DNA from: Paenibacillaceae bacterium
GTDB lineage: Bacteria; Bacillota; Bacilli; Paenibacillales; Paenibacillaceae
NCBI GenBank assembly: GCA_900766135.1
Contig: CAAFUF010000046.1
Span: 1 to 64,000, forward strand
Reading direction: 5' to 3'
Length of the DNA stretch: 64,000 bases
The translations under genes and the position numbers were made by a program. The notes below the pieces were generated by a model. That model had not been told where the DNA came from. It saw only the letters and a program-made list of their open reading frames with translations, and did not search any database. Shown piece after piece: positions 57,645-64,000 of the stretch; position 1 is the stretch's first letter, and every line of letters starts with the position of its first letter.

Positions 57645-57669
57645 GAGGGCGGAACCCGGTTCCTCCCTC
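57645..57669 (-). terminator. Terminator of the lipoprotein gene
   Basis: GAGGGAGGAAC and GTTCCGCCCTC (minus strand, one mismatch) with a CGG loop are followed by seven T. Confidence 0.8.
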
Positions 57670-57715
57670 ATCCGCATCGTGATATGGAAAACTAGATCCC
57701 ACTCCGCCGATTATA

Positions 57716-58297
57716 TTATTTTAGCGTAATCTCTTTCTCCCAGGTCAATTCCTCGCCCTGCTCATTGCCGAATACGAAAGTCACCTTCCCCGCTTCGCCT
57801 TTCATTTCATCGGGATACAGGAATCCCATAAACTGCCCGTCCCCGCTGATGTAAAATCCGTCTCCGCCGTTTTGCCCGTGCCGGATCGCTTCCTCCAGCG
57901 TATTGACGATCTCGTTTTTCTCGGAAGTCCAATGAATCTCCTTCAGCATATACCCCTCCGGCACTTTTTCGACGGCGAAGTCAAAGCCTCCCCCTTCCGC
58001 AAGCGGTTTAGGCGTCTGATCGATGACAATCAGGATGTCCCCATTCGCGGCACCGTTCGCATCGGCTGGGTTATCGTTCGTATTCCCTTGATTGCCGTCC
58101 GCAGTTGTCTCATTGCCCGGGGGTGCCGAGTTATTCCCCGAATCGGTATTGGCCGGTGCCGGGTCGCTGACCCCTGCCGTATTCGATGGCGGATTCTGAT
58201 TCTGCGGCTCTCCGGAAAGGGTTTTGCTGCCGCATGCGCTCAGCATCACCACCGCCAGAGCTGTCGCCAAGAGTACCAGTGCCTTACGTTTCATCAT
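57716..58297 (-). CDS. Lipoprotein of unknown function downstream of a two-component system
   Basis: The 193-residue protein has a lipoprotein signal with lipobox LSAC (Cys22), an Asn/Pro/Asp-rich spacer (about 25-85) and a small C-terminal domain (about 88-193). I do not recognise the domain. Its start overlaps the end of the histidine kinase gene by 14 bases, so it belongs to that operon and may be a sensor accessory or target. The start follows GGAGGAG. Confidence 0.82.
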   Translation of the reverse strand: MMKRKALVLLATALAVVMLSACGSKTLSGEPQNQNPPSNTAGVSDPAPANTDSGNNSAPPGNETTADGNQGNTNDNPADANGAANGDILIVIDQTPKPLAEGGGFDFAVEKVPEGYMLKEIHWTSEKNEIVNTLEEAIRHGQNGGDGFYISGDGQFMGFLYPDEMKGEAGKVTFVFGNEQGEELTWEKEITLK

Positions 58298-60116
58298 GAG
58301 TTTCTCCTCCGTTTATCTTTTCTTTTTCTTTGTCTGCTAAGGCAAAATAAAACGCTACGCCTTGCTCCGTATTCCAAGCTCCGTATTCGCTGCCGTGCAG
58401 CTCCAGAATATGCTTTACGATCGCCAACCCCAGCCCGGTCCCACCGGACTTGCGGTCCCGCGAACGTTCCGCCCGGTAGAAATGGTCCCAAATCCGGGCC
58501 AGATCCGTTTCGGCGATGGAGGGGCCGACGTTCTCGATCGTCGTTGTTATTTTCCCGTCCGCGTCCCGGTGCAGCGCGATACGGATCGTACTTTGCTCCC
58601 GGGCATGGCGAACGGCGTTGCTGAATAAATTCAGGATCACCTGCTCGATACGCCTCGGATCCCCCCAAACGGTTACCTCATCCGGGCCAAGGTGTTGCCC
58701 CCCTTCCTCCCGGCTCTGCGTCAGCTCGATTCGAAGCTCTTTGGCCTCCAACTGCGGGTCAAAAGACTCGGCCACCCGCTGGATGAGGCTGGTCAGGGAG
58801 AAGAAGCCGGGATGGAGTCGTACCTTCTTCACCTCAAATTTGGACAACTCCAGCATATCCATGATCAAGGCGTTCATGCGGTCGGTTTCGTTGACGATGA
58901 AAGCCAGATAACGCTCTTTCTTATCGTCCGCTACGCCATCCTGAAGGCCTTCCGCAAACCCCTTGACGATGCCCAGCGGCGTCTTCAGCTCGTGCGAAAT
59001 ATTGGCGATCAGCTCTTTGCGCAGCTCTTCCGCTTTCCGCTTCTCCTCTACGTCTTGCTGCAATTGACCGTTTGCACGGGTCAGTTCCTTCAACGCCTGA
59101 TCCAAATTGCGCGACAGCCGCGCAAGGTGACGGGACAACTCGCCGAACTCATCCTTTGACCGGACCTCCGGCACCGCAGAGAAATCCAGCTCCGCCAGCC
59201 GGGCTGCCGTGCGATTCAGGGCGAGCAGCGGACGGGAAACGATCCGCGAGAAGATCAAGGACAGCAGCACCACCAGCACGACGATCAGCGGTGCGAGCAC
59301 CATCACATAACGCCGGAGAATGTCCACGGCCTCTCCGACCGGCTGCAACGAGCTTAACGCAACCATGTAATGCGGGCCGGTCCGGCCTTCGTTTTCCAGC
59401 GGTTGCAGCAGCATGGCATAATCGACGCCGCTCCACGGATCCCGCCATTCGAATCGAATGGGCTTCCCTTGGAGCAACCGGGATTCGGAGGACGAAGCGT
59501 CGGCGGTTTGCGCCCTCCAGGCTTGGACTGCATCATCGATCAGCGTATCCTGATAAAAAGGATTGTAGGAACGGGAATTCAACTCCGGCAGCAGGAGATC
59601 CGCCACCTCGCCTTCCGCCCGCACCAATCCCGAATCGGGCGCAAGATTCGCCTCCGCCGACAATTGGATGTCGACGGGGTTCATGATCGTGTCCCGTTCA
59701 TCCATAAACATCCCGTCGACCGTGAGTTGATCGCCGATCGTAACCTGCGGGATCGACTCCCTTGTCGTTCCTTCGCTCGGAATCACGACCTTGATCAACT
59801 TTCCGCCCGGCGTCCGCAAATCAATGTAATAGGGCTCATAGTGGAGCTGCGCGAATTCCCGACCCAGAATCGCGATGCTGGCGTCATGCCGGTTCATGAA
59901 TTCGCCCAGCAGCCGGGACACCCGCCGTTCATCGTCCGGATGTTCGCCGTACGCCTTGGCAAAGCTCCCCATGCTCCCGGCCAGGCTGCTGATTTTGGTA
60001 CCCCGGTAAAACCGTTCGAAGAACAAGCCCTCCGCCGCCATCACCACCAAAAACGCAAGCAGGACCACCGCCGAGGTAACGACGAACAATTTATATACAA
60101 CACTGTGTCTTTTCAT
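58284..60116 (-). CDS. Membrane sensor histidine kinase
   Basis: The 610-residue kinase has two membrane helices (about 11-30 and 270-292) bracketing a 230-residue extracytoplasmic sensor, a HAMP linker (about 293-345), the H-box with His375 in NISHELKTPLGIVKG, and an ATPase domain with NLFSNAVRHA and SGGTGLGLAIVK. It phosphorylates the regulator encoded upstream, whose stop it overlaps by four bases. The signal is unknown; the sensor domain shows no recognised family. Confidence 0.93.
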   Translation of the reverse strand: MKRHSVVYKLFVVTSAVVLLAFLVVMAAEGLFFERFYRGTKISSLAGSMGSFAKAYGEHPDDERRVSRLLGEFMNRHDASIAILGREFAQLHYEPYYIDLRTPGGKLIKVVIPSEGTTRESIPQVTIGDQLTVDGMFMDERDTIMNPVDIQLSAEANLAPDSGLVRAEGEVADLLLPELNSRSYNPFYQDTLIDDAVQAWRAQTADASSSESRLLQGKPIRFEWRDPWSGVDYAMLLQPLENEGRTGPHYMVALSSLQPVGEAVDILRRYVMVLAPLIVVLVVLLSLIFSRIVSRPLLALNRTAARLAELDFSAVPEVRSKDEFGELSRHLARLSRNLDQALKELTRANGQLQQDVEEKRKAEELRKELIANISHELKTPLGIVKGFAEGLQDGVADDKKERYLAFIVNETDRMNALIMDMLELSKFEVKKVRLHPGFFSLTSLIQRVAESFDPQLEAKELRIELTQSREEGGQHLGPDEVTVWGDPRRIEQVILNLFSNAVRHAREQSTIRIALHRDADGKITTTIENVGPSIAETDLARIWDHFYRAERSRDRKSGGTGLGLAIVKHILELHGSEYGAWNTEQGVAFYFALADKEKEKINGGETHDET

Positions 60117-60793
60117 GGATTCACATCGAATTTATAGCCCGACCGGATCACGGTAGCGATATACCGGCCTTCATCCCCCAGCTTGGCTCTTAATTTTTTG
60201 ATATGGGTATCCACCGTGCGCGAATCCCCCAAATAATCGTACCCCCAAACCGCATCCAAAATGGCCTCCCGGCTCAGCACCTTGCCGGCATGCTTGACCA
60301 GAAAGATCAGCAGCTCATATTCCTTCGGCGTCAAATTTACCGGCTCGCCTTTGACGTTGACGGCATGCGCCTCCCGATTGATCGCCAGATCGCCGAATAC
60401 TTGCGTTTCGCTGTCCCGGCCAACCGTGCCTTCCTTCCTTTTCATCAAAGCGGTGGCCCTCGCAACGAGCACTCTTGGGCTCAGCGGCTTCGTCACGTAT
60501 TCGTCGGCTCCCAGCTCGAATCCGAGCAGCTGATCGTCGTCTTCGGCCCGGGCCGTCATGATGATGATCGGCACATCCGATTTGCCGCGAATGCGCCGGC
60601 ACACGGACCAACCATCCATCTCGGGCAGCATGATGTCCAACACGACCAGATCGACGGCGGTTTGCTCGAACATCTCCAGCGCGATCCGCCCGTTCTCCGC
60701 TTCATGCACTTCCCATTGTTCTTTTCTAAAATAATCGGTGATAAACTCGCGCATCAGCGCGTCGTCTTCCACCAGCAATATGCTTCGTTTCAT
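60113..60793 (-). CDS. OmpR-family response regulator
   Basis: The 226-residue protein has a receiver (ILLVEDD, phospho-acceptor Asp53 in LVVLDIMLPEMDGW, Lys102 in TKPLSP) and a C-terminal winged helix (LTPKEYELLIFLVKHAGKVLSREAILDAVWGYDYLGDSRTVDTHIKKLR). It is cognate to the following kinase. The start at 60793 follows AGGTGAT; longer in-frame starts extend into the upstream gap. Confidence 0.94.
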   Translation of the reverse strand: MKRSILLVEDDALMREFITDYFRKEQWEVHEAENGRIALEMFEQTAVDLVVLDIMLPEMDGWSVCRRIRGKSDVPIIIMTARAEDDDQLLGFELGADEYVTKPLSPRVLVARATALMKRKEGTVGRDSETQVFGDLAINREAHAVNVKGEPVNLTPKEYELLIFLVKHAGKVLSREAILDAVWGYDYLGDSRTVDTHIKKLRAKLGDEGRYIATVIRSGYKFDVNP

Positions 60794-60931
60794 CCCGGCA
60801 TCACCTATGCTCGTATTCTGGCCTTCCCACTCCACTTCTATGAATTCGGGCGGCACCTCCATTCCTCCTTGCAAAACCAAGTATAACGAAGCGATGTGTC
60901 CGCCGTGTGAACTTGAAGTGACCAAGAAAAA

Positions 60932-60960
60932 AAGAGGCCTTCCGCTTATCGCGGAAAGCC
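60932..60960 (-). terminator. Terminator of the ABC permease gene
   Basis: GAGGC-TTCCGC and GCGGAA-GCCTC (bulged) form a 12-bp stem followed on the minus strand by TTTTTTT. Confidence 0.8.
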
Positions 60961-61000
60961 TCGCACTCTCAAATCAGGATGCGCTTTAGACAGCCCCTCC

Positions 61001-62284
61001 TTAAATCTTGTACGCCTTCATCGCTTTACGCAGCTCTTTGAAGGTAGGACGTTTACCGTACAGCAGGACGCCGGTGCGGTAAATTTTCGCGGACAACCAG
61101 CCGAACAGGAAGATCGCAATGGCCAGCACGATCAGCGAAGCGGCGATTTCCCAGACCGGCGGCTCCCCGATGCCAACCCGCACGATCATCGATACCGGCG
61201 AGACGAACGGGATAAAGGAGCTTACCTTCATGAGCAGCGAGTTTGGCGTGCTCAAGCTGAAGATCCCGATATAGAACGCCGCCAGCGACAGCATCGTAAT
61301 TGGCATAACCGCTTGCCCCAGCTCTTCGGTCCGGCTGACCAGCGAGCCGATCGCGGCGAACAGCGTGGCATACAGGAAGTAACCCAAGACGTAAAAGATA
61401 AGGCCAAGCACTAATACTTCCACGCGGATGTCGGACAGATTCAGATTGAAATTCGCTAATACCGGTTGATTATACGGCAGCGATATGTTGACCGCGATCA
61501 CCCCGGCGAAAATCGCAATCTGCAGCAAGCCGATGAAAAACATACCGAGAATTTTGCCGAACATCTGCGCCAGCGGCGATACGCTGGTAATGAGAATTTC
61601 CATAATGCGCGAACTTTTCTCCGCAGTAACCTCGGCCGAGATCATATTGCCCGTCATCATGATCGTCATGAAGAACAGGATGATCAGCACGTACACGATC
61701 ACGAAGTTAATCGCGCCGGTCTCCTCCGATTTGCTCCCGGTTTCGCTTCCGCCCGATTCCGGCGATGCCTTCACCGCATCGATTTGTACCGGCGCGTTCA
61801 GCGCGGCGATTTGCTCATCGGTCAACATGCCTTTGGTCAAATACCCCGCCTTGACGTTCTGCAATGCGGCCTGCAGCGCGGTTTGCAGTCCCATGCCCAG
61901 GCTGTCTTTCTTGGAGGTATAGGTTACGGCCGGGAATACGCCACCGTCCCCTTCGGCAAATTGCAGATAACCATCGATCTCCCCGGCGTCGATCGCCGCT
62001 TGCAGCTTCGCCTTGTCCGCTTGTTCGTATGGAACCAGCGTGTAGCCTGCCGCCGGCTGCTTCTCCGTATAGGCCTCAAGCGACTTCGCCAGCTCCGGTT
62101 GCCCTTCGTAAACCAGACCGATCTTGGACGGTTGATCGTCCCCGCCGGTAAACTTATCGATAAAATAAGGTACATGCAGCCCGACCGTCACGAGCAGAGC
62201 CAACACGAGCGTAGTGATGATAAACGATTTCGTTCTGACTTTATTCATAAAAGTAAAGCCGACGACCGTCCCCATTTTATTCAT
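61001..62284 (-). CDS. ABC-2-type transporter permease (NatB/YhaP-like)
   Basis: The 427-residue protein has one N-terminal helix, a long extracytoplasmic segment (about 35-195) and a cluster of six helices at the C-terminus. MMTGNMISAEVTAEKSSRIMEILITSVSPLAQMFGKILG is the ABC-2 signature of NatB/YhaP proteins. With the upstream ATPase it should export an ion or small molecule; Na+ extrusion is known for NatAB but not shown here. The start is ATG 62284 behind AGGTG; a GTG nine bases upstream is also in frame. It overlaps the ATPase gene end. Confidence 0.88.
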   Translation of the reverse strand: MNKMGTVVGFTFMNKVRTKSFIITTLVLALLVTVGLHVPYFIDKFTGGDDQPSKIGLVYEGQPELAKSLEAYTEKQPAAGYTLVPYEQADKAKLQAAIDAGEIDGYLQFAEGDGGVFPAVTYTSKKDSLGMGLQTALQAALQNVKAGYLTKGMLTDEQIAALNAPVQIDAVKASPESGGSETGSKSEETGAINFVIVYVLIILFFMTIMMTGNMISAEVTAEKSSRIMEILITSVSPLAQMFGKILGMFFIGLLQIAIFAGVIAVNISLPYNQPVLANFNLNLSDIRVEVLVLGLIFYVLGYFLYATLFAAIGSLVSRTEELGQAVMPITMLSLAAFYIGIFSLSTPNSLLMKVSSFIPFVSPVSMIVRVGIGEPPVWEIAASLIVLAIAIFLFGWLSAKIYRTGVLLYGKRPTFKELRKAMKAYKI

Positions 62285-63182
62285 TCGACTCACCTACCTC
62301 TTTAATAAAGATCTGATTCAGCGTGGGTTCCTTGATCTCGAAATGCTCCACTTCGCTGACTTCCATCGCTTTACGCAGTATTTCTTGCGCAGCCGACACC
62401 TGCGCGATGCGCACGAGGTAACCGCGTTCTTTGCGCTCTACCTTCTCGACGCCTGCGATTTGATCTAGCCCAGACACGTCACCCGCTGTGTGCAGCAGCA
62501 CTTCTTCACGAGGATATCGTTTCTTAATCTCCCGCAGATTACCTTGCAGCACGGTGTTTCCACGGTGCAGGATGGTGATATTGCGGCACAGTTCCTCCAC
62601 ATGCTCCATCCGGTGGGTGGAGAATAAAATGCTGGTGCCTTGATCACGCAGCTCTTTCACTGTCGCTTTCAGCAATTCGACATTAACCGGATCCAGCCCG
62701 CTGAACGCTTCGTCCATGATGACAATTTTCGGTTTATGGACGACCGCGGCGATAAAGCCCATTTTCTGCTGGTTCCCCTTGGACAGCTCCTCGATTTTCT
62801 TGTCGTAATACTCCGGAACCTCAAATCGATCGAGCCAGTACTTCAAGCTCTTGTCGGCTTCCGCCGAAGACATGCCGCGCAGGCGTGCCAGGTAAATGAT
62901 CTGGTCGCTGACTTTCACCTTCGGATACAAACCGCGCTCTTCCGGCAAATAACCCATTTGCGCTTGCAGCTCCCGGCCGTAAGGCTTGCCGTTGTACAAG
63001 ATCTTACCGCCATCCGGATAGATCAATCCCAACACCATCCGCATCGTCGTCGTTTTGCCGGCGCCGTTTGCGCCCAGCAAGCCGTAAATCTCGCCTTCCT
63101 CCACTTGCAGCGAAATGTCGTTGACGGCCGTCTTCTCGCCAAATTGCTTCATTACCTTGTCTAAAACCAATGGATTCGCCAT
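62277..63182 (-). CDS. ABC transporter ATP-binding protein (NatA/YhaQ-like)
   Basis: The 301-residue ATPase has Walker A GANGAGKTTT, signature LSKGNQQKMGF, Walker B IVIMDEAFSGLD and H-loop FSTHRMEHVEELC. A C-terminal extension of about 80 residues (about 220-301) follows, as in NatA/YhaQ. It powers the permease at 61001. The start at 63182 follows AAGGAGAG. It follows the truncated ABC ATPase by 38 bases. Confidence 0.92.
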   Translation of the reverse strand: MANPLVLDKVMKQFGEKTAVNDISLQVEEGEIYGLLGANGAGKTTTMRMVLGLIYPDGGKILYNGKPYGRELQAQMGYLPEERGLYPKVKVSDQIIYLARLRGMSSAEADKSLKYWLDRFEVPEYYDKKIEELSKGNQQKMGFIAAVVHKPKIVIMDEAFSGLDPVNVELLKATVKELRDQGTSILFSTHRMEHVEELCRNITILHRGNTVLQGNLREIKKRYPREEVLLHTAGDVSGLDQIAGVEKVERKERGYLVRIAQVSAAQEILRKAMEVSEVEHFEIKEPTLNQIFIKEVGESNE

Positions 63183-63220
63183 ATTCCCTCTCCTTCTTCT
63201 ATATGAAATCATTTATGCCA

Positions 63221-64000
63221 TTAAACTATTACCGCTTCCGGTGCCGGCTTCACCGGCGGATGACCTTGAATCCATAACTGCAAAATTTCATCCAGCTCCA
63301 GGCTGCGGGTTTGCATCACCTGCAAACCTTTGGCCGCGAGACTCCGCTGCAGTTCCCCTTCATGCTGCTCCTGCACGACCAGCTTGGTTACCGATGGGCC
63401 ATCCACGCAGAGAATCGTTCCTTCCGGCAAATCCTCCGGCGAGCATGCGCCGCTGCGGATCCAGATTTCTTTCCAACTGCTGAATAATTGGTCCTTCTCG
63501 GCCATCCCTAAAACCTGCCCTTGGTGCATCAAAGCAATGTAGTCGGCTAGCCGCTTCACTTCCTCGACGACATGGGTCGCGATCAAAATCGTCATGTCCT
63601 CGCCGGCCATGAAATCCCGGAGCTCGTCGATCATGCTCTTCCAAGCGAAGGGATCCAGGCCCGAAGACGGCTCGTCGAGCAGCAGCAGTTTCGGTCGGGC
63701 AGCCAGCGCCGCCGCGATTTCGAATTTTCGCCGCTCCCCCTTGGACATCCGGTTTAAACGCTCCCTTCTCGGAACCTCGAACCGTTTCATTAATTCCTCA
63801 AAGAGCTTCTCGCCCCAGGTCGGGTACCAATGCGACCGGAACCGGGCAGCCCGCTCCGCCGTCATATAATTCTCTTCCGGCTCGGGCGCTTCAGGGACAT
63901 ATCCGATTTGCTGGCGCAGATCGATGGGGATCACGCCGGAGAATCCTTGCCCAAACCAGCGGATTTCGCCCGCATCAAGCTTAAGCATCTGCTGGATCAT
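63221..64000 (-). CDS. ABC transporter ATP-binding protein, 5' end outside the window
   Basis: The visible 259 residues hold the Q-loop region (QIGYVPEAPEPEENYM), signature MSKGERRKFEIAAAL, Walker B LLLLDEPSSGLDP and H-loop LIATHVVEEVKRLADYI. Walker A lies beyond the right edge, so the frame is open at 64000 and the first Met seen is not the start. The class resembles YtrB/BcrA-type ABC-2 ATPases. It is upstream of the NatA-like gene on the same strand and may be part of the same operon. Confidence 0.88.
   Translation of the reverse strand: MIQQMLKLDAGEIRWFGQGFSGVIPIDLRQQIGYVPEAPEPEENYMTAERAARFRSHWYPTWGEKLFEELMKRFEVPRRERLNRMSKGERRKFEIAAALAARPKLLLLDEPSSGLDPFAWKSMIDELRDFMAGEDMTILIATHVVEEVKRLADYIALMHQGQVLGMAEKDQLFSSWKEIWIRSGACSPEDLPEGTILCVDGPSVTKLVVQEQHEGELQRSLAAKGLQVMQTRSLELDEILQLWIQGHPPVKPAPEAVIV

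Overview
This window is a chromosomal segment of a moderately GC-rich, endospore-forming Gram-positive bacterium of the Paenibacillaceae, most likely Paenibacillus or a close relative. The evidence is the mix of Bacillus-type genes (yneF, ecsAB, yknWXYZ, nadE, bacilliredoxin, ytfP-like, a Spo0E-like phosphatase, ltaS, a KinB-like kinase), strong AGGAGG-type ribosome binding sites, frequent GTG and TTG starts, an SLH-domain surface protein, and intergenic islands of modular palindromes. I see no rRNA, tRNA, CRISPR array, prophage or intact insertion sequence.

Layout. 1-4.3 kb: an acetyltransferase, then a GntR (YtrA-type) regulator with a perfect operator over its own promoter, a DUF1648-type membrane protein and a secreted alpha/beta hydrolase. 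4.3-14.3 kb: a palindrome island, an IclR regulator divergent from an anchored hydrolase, a hemerythrin-like/superoxide dismutase fusion, then folE, yneF, an HD-GYP protein, queG, rnhA, signal peptidase and a GNAT on the minus strand, and sodA with a small conserved-looking protein. 14.3-25.5 kb: a repeat-rich gap, acpS-mutY, an AraC-GyrI regulator, the four-gene yknWXYZ-like exporter, nadE, a bacilliredoxin and a sporulation-type kinase. 25.5-34.3 kb: a flavoprotein, a second large island with a 100-bp direct repeat, ecsAB, and two MFS transporters with a MarR regulator between them. 34.4-44.5 kb: a ykoDEC-like ECF transporter, an acetyltransferase, a STAND ATPase regulator, a 928-residue SLH protein, a YqkD-like hydrolase and a Spo0E-like gene. 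44.7-55.2 kb: free-methionine sulfoxide reductase, a MutS2 homologue lacking Smr behind an elaborate leader, ltaS, MATE, AraC, DegV and an AIM24 pair. 55.2-64 kb: a phosphodiester glycosidase, a CstR-like repressor with two rhodaneses, a two-component system with a lipoprotein, and NatAB/YhaQP-like ABC genes cut by the right edge.

The most interesting signal is at 47.6-48.3 kb. On the minus strand a sigma-A-like promoter is followed by a MITE-like repeat, a seven-codon reading frame (MSVKVLN) with a strong ribosome binding site, an 11-bp stem that includes the end of that frame, two consecutive intrinsic terminators, and then a Smr-less MutS2 homologue starting at TTG. This is the architecture of ribosome-mediated attenuation. 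Because MutS2 of B. subtilis is known to act on collided ribosomes, the arrangement suggests a gene switched on by translation stress.

The second signal is a grammar of short intergenic palindromes, with words of the type AAATAAGGTGA, AAATAGCGTTA, TAACGGAACC and TGCAGTTTTTT, reused in five separate gaps with exchangeable arms. Most other genes are housekeeping or typical Bacillota accessory functions. All functional calls come from reading the sequence; no database search was run.
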